NCBI RefSeq assembly: GCF_001044425.1
Contig: NZ_LFML01000044.1
Coordinates: 1 to 45,283 of the forward strand
Length of the DNA stretch: 45,283 bases
Reading direction: 5' to 3'
From: Streptomyces roseus
GTDB taxonomy: Bacteria; Actinomycetota; Actinomycetes; Streptomycetales; Streptomycetaceae
The notes under the pieces were generated by a model, which made no database searches, was not told the origin of the DNA, and worked only from the letters and a program-made list of their open reading frames with translations. Below, in pieces: positions 8,258 through 16,681 of the stretch. The translations under genes and the position numbers were made by a program. Position 1 is the first letter of the stretch, and each line of letters starts with the position of its first letter.

Positions 8258-9559
8258 ATGCCGGACGACGAAAACCAGGCCGAGCTCGCCGCACTGCGGG
8301 CCCGGATCGCCTCGTTGGAGGCCGACGCCTCCCGGCGCCCGCCACAGCGGCCACGCCACCGGCTGCGCGCGTTCTTCTCGGCGCTGCTCATCGTCATCGG
8401 CTGCGTCCTGGCCCCGCTGGGCATCGTCGCCGCCTGGACGTCCGACATCGTGGGTGACACGGACCGCTACGTCGCCACGGTCGCCCCGCTCGCATCCGAT
8501 CCCGACGTGCAGGCGGCCGTCGCGAACCGGGTCACGGACGCGCTGATGGAGCACCTCGACCTGCCCAAGCTGCTGGAAGGCGTGGCACCGCAGGACCGGC
8601 CGCTGCTGGAGAAGGGGCTCGGGAAGCTGGGCGACGGGCTGGAGGGAGCGGTCCGCAGCTTCGTGCACGACAAGGCGGAGGACGTCGTCGCCTCGGACGC
8701 CTTCGAGACCATCTGGACCGGCGCGAACCGTACGATCCACACCTCTCTCGTGCGCGCCCTCACCGGCAGCGACGAGGGGGCCGTACAGATCAAGAACGAC
8801 TCGGTGACCCTCGATCTGGCCCCGGTGATCGAACAGGTCAAGACACGCCTCGTCGACGCCGGGCTCGGCGTCGCCGGGAAGATCCCCGAGATCCACACCG
8901 ACTTCACCGTGGTCCGGTCGGACGACATCGGCCGCGTCAAGACCGGCTTCCGGCTGCTCGAACTCGCCGGTCTGTGGCTGCCGGTCGTGGCCGTCGTACT
9001 CGCCGCCGTCGGCGTGCTGCTCTCCGCGCACCGCCGCCGCACCCTCATCGCGTCCGCCCTCGGCTTCGCCGCGGCGGCGCTCGTCCTGGGGATCGCCCTG
9101 ACCGTCTTCCGTACGGTCTACCTCAACGCACTGCCCGACACCGTCTCCCAGCCGGCCGCCGGGGCCATCTACGACGCGCTGGTCCGCCTGCTGCGCGTCA
9201 CGGTCCGCACGGTCGTGCTCCTCGGCGTGGTGCTCGCCCTCGCGGCCTGGCTCTCGGGGCCGGGCCGGTACGCGACGGTGGTCCGCCAGGTGTGGCACTC
9301 CGGCATCGCGGCCACCCGTGCCACGGCCGACCGGGCGGGCCTGCGTACGGGCCCGGTCGGGGCGTTCGTGGGCCGCCACCGCGGCTGGATCACCTGGATC
9401 CTGGTCGCGGCCGCCTGCCTCGCCTACGTCCTGTGGCCGCACCCCACCGGCTGGGTCGTCGTCGGCCTCGCCCTCGCCCTGCTCCTCGCCCTCGCCGTGA
9501 CGGACTTCCTCGCCGAGGACGCCGAGGAGGACCGTGAGCCCACTCGGACGGCCCCCTGA
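8258..9559 (+). CDS. Integral membrane protein of unknown function
   Basis: A 433-residue protein. It has a short Ala/Leu-rich N-terminal helix, a first membrane span (about residues 36-60), a large extracytoplasmic segment (about 62-235) with no cysteines, then further spans near 240-262, 270-290, 310-335, 370-385 and 392-410, and an acidic C-terminus. This layout is common among uncharacterised actinobacterial membrane proteins. GGGAGG lies six bases before the ATG. It is divergent from the SHOCT gene, and the 229-base gap has no clear promoter. I do not recognise a function. Confidence 0.75.
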   Translation: MPDDENQAELAALRARIASLEADASRRPPQRPRHRLRAFFSALLIVIGCVLAPLGIVAAWTSDIVGDTDRYVATVAPLASDPDVQAAVANRVTDALMEHLDLPKLLEGVAPQDRPLLEKGLGKLGDGLEGAVRSFVHDKAEDVVASDAFETIWTGANRTIHTSLVRALTGSDEGAVQIKNDSVTLDLAPVIEQVKTRLVDAGLGVAGKIPEIHTDFTVVRSDDIGRVKTGFRLLELAGLWLPVVAVVLAAVGVLLSAHRRRTLIASALGFAAAALVLGIALTVFRTVYLNALPDTVSQPAAGAIYDALVRLLRVTVRTVVLLGVVLALAAWLSGPGRYATVVRQVWHSGIAATRATADRAGLRTGPVGAFVGRHRGWITWILVAAACLAYVLWPHPTGWVVVGLALALLLALAVTDFLAEDAEEDREPTRTAP

Positions 9560-9617
9560 CGGCCGCGGCCTCCGAGGGGCGGCCACGGCCGCCGCCGGCG
9601 ACCGGGCCCATCCGCGC

Positions 9618-11039
9618 TCACGCGGAGCGCGCCGCCACCCGGCCCGAGGCCACCGCCTCCACCAGCGCCTGGTGGTCGCGCTCGTTCCGGTCGGCGTAGG
9701 CCTCCGCGAACCGCACCAGGGCCCGGTCGAAGACCTCGCCCGCGCCCAGGTAGGCGGCGATGGCGACCCGGTCGCCGGAGCGGGCGTGTGCCCGGGCCAG
9801 CGTGGCGGCGCAGACGTCGCCGAACACCTTCATGCCGGGCGGCAGCATGCCCGCCGGCTCAAGGCTCCCCTTCCAGTCCCGCAACTGCCGAAGGTAGAAG
9901 TCCCGTTCCCGCCCGTCGATCCCCTGCGCCCGGTGCCAGCCGAGGAAGATGTCACTGGCGGCCTGCATCAGGCGTTGCCCGGCCACCACCCGCTCGCCCT
10001 GCGTGTCCTGCTCGCAGGGGCCGGCGTACGGGGCGAGGACCGACTCCCCCGCCTCCTTGGCCTGGAGGATCAGCGGGTCCTCGCCGTCCTTCCCCAGGAG
10101 CAGGATGATCCAGCACCGGGTGCCCACACTGCCCACACCCACCACCTTGCGCGCCACGTCGACGACGGTGAACTCCCGCAGCAGGTGGCGCCGGTCGGAG
10201 GACAGGGTCTGCCCGTACCGGTCGACCAGGTCGCGGATGTTCCCCTCCAGCGCGCTGCGCTCCTGGTCCGGCAGCAGCTCCCAGAGCGGGGTGACCAGCG
10301 GCGGAAGCGACGTGAACCGGCGCTCCCCGGAGACCGTCTCGGTCAGTTTTCCGGCGGCTTGGACGCTGTCGCGACCGCGGGCCTTCTCCAGTGCCTCGGC
10401 CAGCTGCTTGCGGCCGCGCGGGCGCAGTTCGGTCGATGCCAGCGCGCGCAGCTGCTCCGCGTCGATCCGCGCGTACCAGACGTCGAGGTTGTTCATGGCC
10501 GCGTAGCGGCGCATCTGCTCGCGGTAGGACCGGCCCGCGGACCGGACGATCACGGCGCGCTCGCGCTCGTCGAACCCGTTCTCCCTGCCCGCGACGGCCA
10601 GGCTCACGACCAGCCGTTTCACGTCCCATTCCCACGGTCCGGGCAGCGTCTCGTCGAAGTCGTTGATGTCGAACAGCAGGTTCCGCTCTGGTGAGCCGAG
10701 CAGACCGTAGTTCAACATGTGTGCGTCGCCGCACAGTTGGGCCCGCAGGCCCGAAACGGCCGTGTCGGCCAGGTCCCCGGCCATGACGGCGGCCGCGCCC
10801 CGGTAGAAACGGAACGGCGACTCCACCATCCGGCCGTAGCGGATCGGCACCAGGTCCGCCACCCGGCCGGCCGATTGCCTTTCCAGTACGTCCACCGGAT
10901 CCGACCGCCCCGCGGGCGGCTCGAAATCCCCCTGCCCGGAGCGGGGCGCCCTGCGCCGGGCGGCGCGGCCGCGCGCGGCACGCTCCTCGACGGACAGCCG
11001 GCGCATGTCGTTGTCGGCACTCGCGGCATACCTTGCCAT
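9618..11039 (-). CDS. DUF2252 family protein
   Basis: A 473-residue protein of the DUF2252 family. Recognisable blocks are PIRYGRMVESPFRFYRGAA, LCGDAHMLNYG and FDINDFDETLPGPWEWDVKR, which recall the catalytic and metal-binding loops of the protein-kinase-like/aminoglycoside phosphotransferase fold, though no activity has been established that I know of. The ATG at 11039 is preceded by GGAGG at about 10 bases. The gene follows the YihY-type gene by 100 bases on the same strand. A soluble cytoplasmic protein is predicted. Confidence 0.85.
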   Translation of the reverse strand: MARYAASADNDMRRLSVEERAARGRAARRRAPRSGQGDFEPPAGRSDPVDVLERQSAGRVADLVPIRYGRMVESPFRFYRGAAAVMAGDLADTAVSGLRAQLCGDAHMLNYGLLGSPERNLLFDINDFDETLPGPWEWDVKRLVVSLAVAGRENGFDERERAVIVRSAGRSYREQMRRYAAMNNLDVWYARIDAEQLRALASTELRPRGRKQLAEALEKARGRDSVQAAGKLTETVSGERRFTSLPPLVTPLWELLPDQERSALEGNIRDLVDRYGQTLSSDRRHLLREFTVVDVARKVVGVGSVGTRCWIILLLGKDGEDPLILQAKEAGESVLAPYAGPCEQDTQGERVVAGQRLMQAASDIFLGWHRAQGIDGRERDFYLRQLRDWKGSLEPAGMLPPGMKVFGDVCAATLARAHARSGDRVAIAAYLGAGEVFDRALVRFAEAYADRNERDHQALVEAVASGRVAARSA

Positions 11040-11139
11040 CGCCGTGCACCTCCAGGCCGCACCCCGCCCCCTGCTGCCCAGCATGGCACTCCCGGCCGGG
11101 CACCGCCGTACGGAGGGCCCCGGGCCCGGACAAGGGGGC

Positions 11140-12090
11140 TCAGCCCCGGCGCGCCCCGTGCCGGTTCGGGACCGGACTGCCCAGGCGACGGGCCAGGAAC
11201 GGCTCCTGCGCCAGGACGGCACCCACGGTGACACCGACGGCGACCGCGACGCAGAGCACGATCAGCCACGACAGGATGACGAAGACCGAGCCGGCCGAAC
11301 CGTACTCGCCCAGCGCCCGGTCGAGGGCGCGCGGCATGTAGAAGCCGGCGGTGACCGACAGGGCGGTCATCGCGCCGCCGGTCAGCAGGGCGCCCGGCAG
11401 GAGGGGCCGCCAGGGTACGAGGCGGCCCAGCAGGAGGTGCTGGGTCCACCACCACACCAGCGTCTGGAAGAGGAACGTGAGGGGGACGCCCAGCCACAGG
11501 CCGACGCCGAACCCGCTGCGCACCGGTTCCTGCACCACCAGCAGACAGATCCAGCCGGCGATCCACACGAGCCAGCGCCAGATCGCGATGTGGACCCCGC
11601 TGCGCGGAATCTCCCAGGCCCGCTTGCACAGTCTCTGCATGGCGCGGCTCACGGCGGTCGCCGACAGCAGCACCATGAGCGAGCCCACCACGCCCACCGC
11701 GTTCTGGACTTCCGCGTCGGAGCTGCCGAAGAGCGACTGCAGTTGGTCGCTCGCCGCGCCGCTCAGCCCGAACACGGCACGGATCGACGCGGCCATCTGC
11801 TGCCGTACGGGCTCCGGGGCGACCGACGCGACGACGAAGACCAGGGGAACGGCGGTCAGAAAGCACTGGGCGGCGAGCCGCGTCGCCGAGTCGAAGATGT
11901 TCACCGACACCATGCGCTCCGCGATGTGGGTGATCACCGGGAACCGGGTCTCCGCCCGGCGCTGGAGCCGCCGGGCGGCGATCGTCGCGTGGCGCGTACG
12001 GGTCCGCCACCACGTGGGGTGCGGGGCGCCGCGCGGGCGCTTGCCGGACCGTACGCGCTTGCCGGACCGTACGCGCTCGCCGGCCGGCAT
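11140..12090 (-). CDS. YihY/BrkB family membrane protein
   Basis: A 316-residue integral membrane protein with about six spans and the family blocks FDSATRLAAQCFLTAVPL near the first helix and FVILSWLIVLCVAVAVGVT near the last. It is related to YihY/BrkB proteins, often mislabelled ribonuclease BN; their function is unclear, and transport or envelope roles have been suggested. The basic N-terminus contains an 18-bp tandem duplication (RVRSGK twice). ATG at 12090 overlaps the stop of a 27-codon reading frame by one base (TGATG), so the start may be translationally coupled. Other starts further upstream cannot be excluded. Confidence 0.75.
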   Translation of the reverse strand: MPAGERVRSGKRVRSGKRPRGAPHPTWWRTRTRHATIAARRLQRRAETRFPVITHIAERMVSVNIFDSATRLAAQCFLTAVPLVFVVASVAPEPVRQQMAASIRAVFGLSGAASDQLQSLFGSSDAEVQNAVGVVGSLMVLLSATAVSRAMQRLCKRAWEIPRSGVHIAIWRWLVWIAGWICLLVVQEPVRSGFGVGLWLGVPLTFLFQTLVWWWTQHLLLGRLVPWRPLLPGALLTGGAMTALSVTAGFYMPRALDRALGEYGSAGSVFVILSWLIVLCVAVAVGVTVGAVLAQEPFLARRLGSPVPNRHGARRG

Positions 12091-12173
12091 CAGCCCACCG
12101 GGGAGGGGCTCGGCGCGCAGGAGGGCGGGCGGCCGTGCGCCCACGACTGCGCCGGCGCAGCGGTCGTCGACAT
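12090..12173 (-). CDS. Possible 27-residue leader ORF coupled to the YihY-type gene
   Basis: A short frame reading MSTTAAPAQSWAHGR onward, rich in Pro and Ser, has a good ribosome binding site (GAAGGAG, five bases before ATG). Its TGA shares one base with the ATG of the downstream membrane protein gene. It may be a coupled leader peptide. The alternative is that it is the true N-terminus of the membrane protein, separated by a frameshift. Confidence 0.4.
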   Translation of the reverse strand: MSTTAAPAQSWAHGRPPSCAPSPSPVG

Positions 12174-12343
12174 GGGCTCTCCTTCGTCTGCGTCCAGGTT
12201 GGAGGATGCGGCCGGGGGCGGCATCTCGAACGGCATCCGCGGCCGATGGCGCCGGGCGGCGGCGAGCGAAGGTGTCGGGGACGGGTTCCGTGCGTAGGGT
12301 CGTCGTGGAACGTCGTCGCACGCCGTCACAGGATGGGGGCGCC

Positions 12344-13042
12344 ATGGTTCTCGACCTCATGCTGATCGCGCTGGCCATCACCATCTACCCGCTGCCCCTC
12401 ATGGCGTTCGCCCTCGTGGTCTCGTCCGCCAGGGGCGTGTGGAAGGGGCTCGTGTTCGTTCTGGCCTGGCTGGCCTGCCTCGTCGCGGTGATCGCAGCCG
12501 TCCTGGCGCTTACCGACGGCCAGCCCCCGCCGCCGCGCTCCCCGCCGGGCGTGGCCGGGCCGGCGGCCAAGCTGGCCATCGGGATCGGACTCGTGTTCTA
12601 CGGCCTGCACCGCCGGCGCCTGATGCGGGCCCCGGGCGACGCCAGGTCGGACGCCGCCGAAGCGGCGCATGGCCGCAAGGGCCGCGACGGTCCGTCCGGG
12701 GAGGCGGCGGCCGACCGCGGCGAGGGCTCGCTCTGGGCCTCGGCCGGTCTGGCCGTACTCGTCCAGCCGTGGGGCATGGTGGCGGCGGGCGCGACGACCG
12801 TGCTCGAAGCGAACGCCGCGCAGCCGGCCACCTTCATGGCCCTGTTCGGCTTCTGCCTGCTCGCGAGCGCGAGCCTGCTGGCCGCCGAGCTGTACATCGT
12901 GTTCGCACCCGAGGTCGCCCAGGCCCGGCTGCTGCGTCTGCGCACCTGGCTGACGGACCACGCCGAGCAGGCGATCGTGGTGCTCTGCCTCGCGCTCGGT
13001 CTGTGGCTGACGGGCAAGAGCCTCTACCAGCTCACCAGCTGA
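12344..13042 (+). CDS. GAP (Sap, sulfolipid-1-addressing) family membrane protein
   Basis: A 232-residue membrane protein with about six hydrophobic segments in two triplets. A polar, charged loop (about residues 90-125) separates the halves, as in the GAP/LysE-like superfamily. In mycobacteria a member helps move a glycolipid to the surface; here the cargo is unknown. ATG at 12344 is preceded by GGGGG and, nine bases away, by CAGGAT, so it may be leaderless. A hairpin after the stop codon separates it from the next gene. Confidence 0.65.
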   Translation: MVLDLMLIALAITIYPLPLMAFALVVSSARGVWKGLVFVLAWLACLVAVIAAVLALTDGQPPPPRSPPGVAGPAAKLAIGIGLVFYGLHRRRLMRAPGDARSDAAEAAHGRKGRDGPSGEAAADRGEGSLWASAGLAVLVQPWGMVAAGATTVLEANAAQPATFMALFGFCLLASASLLAAELYIVFAPEVAQARLLRLRTWLTDHAEQAIVVLCLALGLWLTGKSLYQLTS

Positions 13043-13051
13043 CGATTGACC

Positions 13052-13068
13052 GGCCGACTCGTCGGACC
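13052..13068 (+). terminator. Hairpin after the GAP-family gene
   Basis: GGCCGAC, a two-base loop and GTCGG-A-CC (one bulged A) form a short G/C-rich stem 9 bases after the stop codon. It is plausible as an intrinsic terminator without a T-run. Confidence 0.35.
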
Positions 13069-13089
13069 GGCGCTTTCCGGATGTGCGAA

Positions 13090-13117
13090 GGTTCCCTCCC
13101 GGTGCTGGAATGGGCTT
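13090..13117 (+). promoter_or_regulatory. Candidate stress-sigma (SigB-family) promoter
   Basis: GGTTCC at 13090-13095, a 16-base spacer and GGGCTT at 13112-13117 resemble the GNNT/GGGTAT form used by SigB-family factors of Streptomyces. It lies 100 bases before the DUF6325 gene. The -10 match is partial. Confidence 0.3.
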
Positions 13118-13216
13118 AGTCGACCGGCCCTCCTGCCCCTCGCATGCCGGAGGTCACAGCCCGCGGATCAGCGGCCGACGCGACGTCTTCCCTCCCCGAG
13201 CACGACAGGAGCAGCC

Positions 13217-13690
13217 ATGAGCAGCGAGGTCGAGGAATCAGGCGGATTCGGCGACATCGACGACATGGGTCCCGTGGACTACGCCGTGATCGAGTTCCCG
13301 GGCAACCGGATGACGGGGCAGGGGCTGCCGATGCTCGTCGATCTCGTCGATCGCGGCATCATCCGCATCTTCGACCTGGTCTTCGTCCGCAAGGACCTGG
13401 ACGGGTCGGTCACGGCGGTGGAGCTCCAGGACTTCGGCGACGAGGTCGACCTCTCGGTTTTCGAGGGCGCCTCGTCCGGACTGCTGGACCAGGGCGACAT
13501 CGACGAAGCCGGCACCGCCCTGGAACCCGGCAACTCCGCGGGGATCATCGTGTACGAGAACACGTGGGCGGCGCCGTTCGCCCGTGAACTGCGGCGCGGA
13601 GGCGCCCAGCTGGTGGCCGCCGGCCGGATCCCCGTCCAGGCGCTGCTGGCCTCGCTGGAGGCCATGGACGTACCGCCCGGCGACGAGTGA
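13217..13690 (+). CDS. DUF6325 family protein
   Basis: A 157-residue soluble acidic protein of the DUF6325 type. The block GPVDYAVIEFPGNRMTGQ is followed by VDLVDRGIIRIFDLVFVRKD and a central IIVYENTWAAPFA segment. The family resembles DUF1269-like alpha/beta proteins, is often found with SHOCT proteins, and has no known function. GACAGGAGC supplies the ribosome binding site eight bases before the ATG. The next gene, encoding a SHOCT protein, is 43 bases downstream on the same strand, so they are probably one operon. Confidence 0.75.
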   Translation: MSSEVEESGGFGDIDDMGPVDYAVIEFPGNRMTGQGLPMLVDLVDRGIIRIFDLVFVRKDLDGSVTAVELQDFGDEVDLSVFEGASSGLLDQGDIDEAGTALEPGNSAGIIVYENTWAAPFARELRRGGAQLVAAGRIPVQALLASLEAMDVPPGDE

Positions 13691-13733
13691 GAACGACCGC
13701 ACCTGTCCGACCGCACCCCTGGAGATGAGCACC

Positions 13734-14018
13734 ATGCCCGGACTTCTTCGCGGAGTCGCCCGAACGGCCGTCGTCGCCGGGACCGCCACCGCCGTGTCCA
13801 ACCGGGTGTCCCGGCGGCAGGCCGGACGCTGGGCCCAGCAGGAGGCGCCGCAGGCCGCGGCCGCGCCGCCGCCCCCTGCGCCGGCTCCGGCCGCGGCTCC
13901 TGCCGCCGACGACATGAGCACCAGGATCGAACAGCTCAAGCAGCTCAGCACCCTCAAGGAACAGGGTGTCCTGACGGAGGAGGAGTTCGCCGAGCAGAAG
14001 CGTCGGCTCCTCGGCTGA
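13734..14018 (+). CDS. Small SHOCT-domain protein
   Basis: A 94-residue protein with an N-terminal helix (AVVAGTATAVSNRVSRRQ), a Pro/Ala-rich linker (residues 37-58) and a C-terminal SHOCT motif (IEQLKQLSTLKEQGVLTEEE, then FAEQKRRLLG). It probably oligomerises through the SHOCT domain, perhaps with the DUF6325 protein encoded just upstream. ATG at 13734 has GGAG 10 bases before it; an in-frame ATG at 13725 sits directly on that site and is less likely. Confidence 0.8.
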   Translation: MPGLLRGVARTAVVAGTATAVSNRVSRRQAGRWAQQEAPQAAAAPPPPAPAPAAAPAADDMSTRIEQLKQLSTLKEQGVLTEEEFAEQKRRLLG

Positions 14019-14076
14019 CGAAGCACCCTGTACCGGACTCTCCGGTGAGGGACGTGGGACGGGAAGGAACGGCCCC

Positions 14077-15480
14077 ATGGCGCAGCCGACGCAGCCGAGT
14101 CCGGACCGGGGCACGGGTTCGGGTCCAGGCAAGGGTCCGCAGGAGCCTGCGCGGCCCGCGGAGGCGCAGAAGCTCGGCGAGCTGCTGCGCACTCCCGGAT
14201 ACCGCAAGACGCTGGTGTTCTGCGGACTCATCGGCATCCCCGTCTCGCTGGCCGCGTTCTGGTTCCTCGCCGGGATCCAGAAGCTGGAGGCTCTCGTCTG
14301 GGTGGACCTCCCGCACGCCCTCGGCCACGACAGTCCGCCCTGGTGGTGGCCCCTGCCGCTGCTGCTCGTGGCGGGGGTCTGCGTCGGTCAGATCGTCACC
14401 CGGTTCCCCGGGGCCGGCGGGCACATCCCCGCCACCGGCCTGCATCCCGGCGGTCCCGGAGCCTCGGCCCTGCCCGGAGTGATCCTCGCGGCCGTGTTCA
14501 GCCTGCCGCTCGGCGCCACGCTCGGCCCCGAGGCCCCGCTCATCGCGCTGGGCGGCGGACTCGCGATCGCGCTGCGGCACCTCACCGCGACACCGGAGAC
14601 GCCGATGAGCACCGCCCTGCTGGGCGCGGCCGGTTCCGCCGCGGCGATCGCCACCATCTTCGGCAATCCGCTGATCGGCGCGGTGCTGCTCATGGAGGTC
14701 GTGGGCGTGGGCGGGCCCCGGCTGTTCGCCGTCATGCTGCCCGCGCTGCTGTCGAGCGGCATCGGCTCGCTCGTCTTCACCGGGTTCGGCCGCTGGACCG
14801 GACTGAAGACGGGCGACCTGTCGCTGAAGTCCTCGGGCATGCACTTCCCCCGTTTGGACGTCGGTGACGTGGTGTGGTCGATCCTCCTCGCCGCGGCCCT
14901 CGCGGTCGGCATCCACCTGATCCAGTTCGGCGGACGGCTGACCGCGGTCCGGGTCGCCAAACGGCCGCTGACCGTCACCGCCGTGTGCGCGCTCGCCGCG
15001 GGCGTCTGCGCCGCCGCGTACTCCCTGGGCACCGGCCGCTCCCCCGCGGACGTGGCCTCCTCCGGCCAGGCCACGCTGGCCCAGCTCGCCGGTGACCCGC
15101 ACGCCTGGGCCGTGGGCACCCTGGTCGCCGTACTCCTCTGCAAGGGCGCCGCCTTCTCCCTGTGCCTGGGCAGCCTGCGCGGTGGCCCGATCTTCCCCTC
15201 GCTGTTCCTCGGCGCCGCGGCAGGCGTCCTGTGCTCGCCGCTGCCCGGCTTCGGTGTCGGCGCAGGACTGGCGGCCGGCATGGCCGCCGCCACCGTGAGC
15301 GCCCTGCGGTTGCCGGTCAGCAGCGTGGTGCTCGTGGTACTCGTGCTGGGCAGCACCGAGATGATCCCGGTGGCGATCCTCTCCGCCGTCGTGGCGCTGG
15401 TGACCATCGAACTCCTGCCGCCCGGCCCCGCGATCCCGCCCGTCGGCCGCATGGCGGCCTCCGCGCCGCCGGCCCCGTGA
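14077..15480 (+). CDS. ClC-type voltage-gated chloride channel/transporter
   Basis: A 467-residue ClC family protein that moves Cl- (possibly in exchange for H+) across the membrane. About 10 hydrophobic helices are visible. The three selectivity-filter regions can be matched: GAGGHIP for GSGIP, LGPEAPLIALGG for GxEGP with the gating glutamate at residue 152, and GGPIFPSL for GxFxP near residue 370. The GPEAP form (Ala for Gly) is a small departure from the canonical motif. A 40-residue Pro/Gly-rich cytoplasmic leader precedes the first helix. It follows the SHOCT gene by 58 bases. Confidence 0.88.
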   Translation: MAQPTQPSPDRGTGSGPGKGPQEPARPAEAQKLGELLRTPGYRKTLVFCGLIGIPVSLAAFWFLAGIQKLEALVWVDLPHALGHDSPPWWWPLPLLLVAGVCVGQIVTRFPGAGGHIPATGLHPGGPGASALPGVILAAVFSLPLGATLGPEAPLIALGGGLAIALRHLTATPETPMSTALLGAAGSAAAIATIFGNPLIGAVLLMEVVGVGGPRLFAVMLPALLSSGIGSLVFTGFGRWTGLKTGDLSLKSSGMHFPRLDVGDVVWSILLAAALAVGIHLIQFGGRLTAVRVAKRPLTVTAVCALAAGVCAAAYSLGTGRSPADVASSGQATLAQLAGDPHAWAVGTLVAVLLCKGAAFSLCLGSLRGGPIFPSLFLGAAAGVLCSPLPGFGVGAGLAAGMAAATVSALRLPVSSVVLVVLVLGSTEMIPVAILSAVVALVTIELLPPGPAIPPVGRMAASAPPAP

Positions 15481-15552
15481 GCGCGTGACGCTCTCGCCGG
15501 TCCCGGTGCCGGGGGGCTGCTCCCGACCGCGGCGCAAGCCCGCGGCGGCGGG

Positions 15553-15558
15553 CAGACT
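15553..15558 (+). promoter_or_regulatory. Putative leaderless -10 for the aminotransferase gene
   Basis: CAGACT ends exactly six bases before the ATG at 15565, with no ribosome binding site between them. This is a typical leaderless arrangement in actinobacteria. Confidence 0.5.
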
Positions 15559-15564
15559 GCGGGT

Positions 15565-16359
15565 ATGGCTTCCCTGAACGGCTCCCCCGCCCCCGCCGCT
15601 GCCCTGCGGGCCCTCGCACTGACCAACTACGGGCATTTCACGACGATGAAGGTGGAGGACGGCGGCGTAAGGGGGCTGGGGCTGCACCTCGCCCGGCTGG
15701 TGGCGGACTGCCGTGAGGTGTTCGGGACGGAGCTGGATCCCGAGTGGGTGCGGGAGTGCGTACGCCGGGAGGCCGGGGGCGGACGGGCCGGGGCGTTCAT
15801 GGTGCGCGTCACGGTCTTCGACCCCGAGCTGGATCTGACGGCCCCCGAACGGGCGGGGCGGCCCGGCGTGCTGGTGACGACCCGGCCCGCGGCCGGCTCC
15901 GTCGGCCGGCCGCTGCCTGCGCTGCGCGTACAACGGCTCGCCTTCCACCGCGACGCGCCGGCGGTGAAGCACGTGGCGCTGTTCGGGCAGCTGCGGCTGC
16001 GGCGCGCGGCGCGGCTCGCCGGGTTCGACGACGTCCTGTTCACCGGCGCGGACGGGCTGGTATCCGAGGGCTGCACCTGGAACGCCGGCTTCGTCGACGA
16101 GGCCGGGACCGTGGTCTGGCCGGAGGCCGAGGTGCTGCCGGGGACGACGATGCGGCTGCTGCGGGCCGCCTGCGGCGGGCAGGTCACGGCCGCGGTGACG
16201 GACGTCCGGCTGCGCTCGATGCGGGCGGCGTTCGCGACGAGCACGGGCTTCGGGGTACGGGCGCTGTCGGCGGTCGACGACATCGCGTTCCGCGCCGACG
16301 ACCCGGTGATCGGCGCGCTGCGGGAGTCCTACGCGGCCGTACCGCTGGACCGCCTGTAG
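15565..16359 (+). CDS. Class IV aminotransferase / aminodeoxychorismate lyase-like PLP enzyme
   Basis: A 264-residue fold-type IV PLP enzyme. The PLP lysine is Lys135 in AVKHVALFGQLRLRR, and the downstream blocks VSEGCTWNAGFVDEAG and LPGTTMRLL match the phosphate- and cofactor-binding regions of the family. It could be a D-amino acid or branched-chain aminotransferase, or a 4-amino-4-deoxychorismate lyase; the sequence does not decide between them. It is apparently read from a leaderless transcript. It faces the leftward small hypothetical gene, with a short hairpin between them. Confidence 0.82.
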   Translation: MASLNGSPAPAAALRALALTNYGHFTTMKVEDGGVRGLGLHLARLVADCREVFGTELDPEWVRECVRREAGGGRAGAFMVRVTVFDPELDLTAPERAGRPGVLVTTRPAAGSVGRPLPALRVQRLAFHRDAPAVKHVALFGQLRLRRAARLAGFDDVLFTGADGLVSEGCTWNAGFVDEAGTVVWPEAEVLPGTTMRLLRAACGGQVTAAVTDVRLRSMRAAFATSTGFGVRALSAVDDIAFRADDPVIGALRESYAAVPLDRL

Positions 16360-16365
16360 CGGAGC

Positions 16366-16380
16366 GGGCGGGCCTCGCCC
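16366..16380. terminator. Short hairpin between convergent genes
   Basis: GGGCG, five-base loop and CGCCC lie in the 42-base gap between the rightward aminotransferase and the leftward small hypothetical gene. It is a weak candidate for a bidirectional terminator. Confidence 0.3.
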
Positions 16381-16401
16381 CTGGAGCGGAACAGCGCCTG
16401 G

Positions 16402-16668
16402 CTAGTCCTCGGCGAGCTGGGCCACCCAGCCGTACGGGAGTTCCTCGCCGTCGACCGTCACCGCCTCCACGGTGCGCGTCTCGGGGTCGATGTCGGCCTG
16501 TACCCCCTCGCCCGCGTACCGCGGATAGCCGGAGGCCCCGAAGTCACCGGTGGCCTCCACCAGGGCGGTGCGCAGCACGCCCCGCCGGGCGGGATCACCC
16601 GGCTCGGCGAGGCCCGGACGCAGGACGACGGTGTACTGGGCGGGGTGGGACGCGGGGGAGGAATCCAT
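16402..16668 (-). CDS. Small hypothetical protein
   Basis: An 88-residue acidic soluble protein starting MDSSPASHPAQYTVVLRPGL and ending GWVAQLAED. No domain is recognised. The pattern of alternating hydrophobic residues (TRTVEAVTVDGEELPYG) suggests a small beta-rich fold. The ATG at 16668 has no ribosome binding site, but TAGCCT seven bases upstream fits a leaderless promoter. The ArsR-family gene ends 10 bases upstream on the same strand, so it could also be read through. Confidence 0.6.
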   Translation of the reverse strand: MDSSPASHPAQYTVVLRPGLAEPGDPARRGVLRTALVEATGDFGASGYPRYAGEGVQADIDPETRTVEAVTVDGEELPYGWVAQLAED

Positions 16669-16675
16669 GCGCCCC

Positions 16676-16681
16676 AGGCTA
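16676..16681 (-). promoter_or_regulatory. Putative leaderless -10 made from a stop codon
   Basis: On the minus strand TAGCCT ends seven bases before the ATG at 16668. Its first three bases are the TAG stop codon of the ArsR-family gene. Confidence 0.4.
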
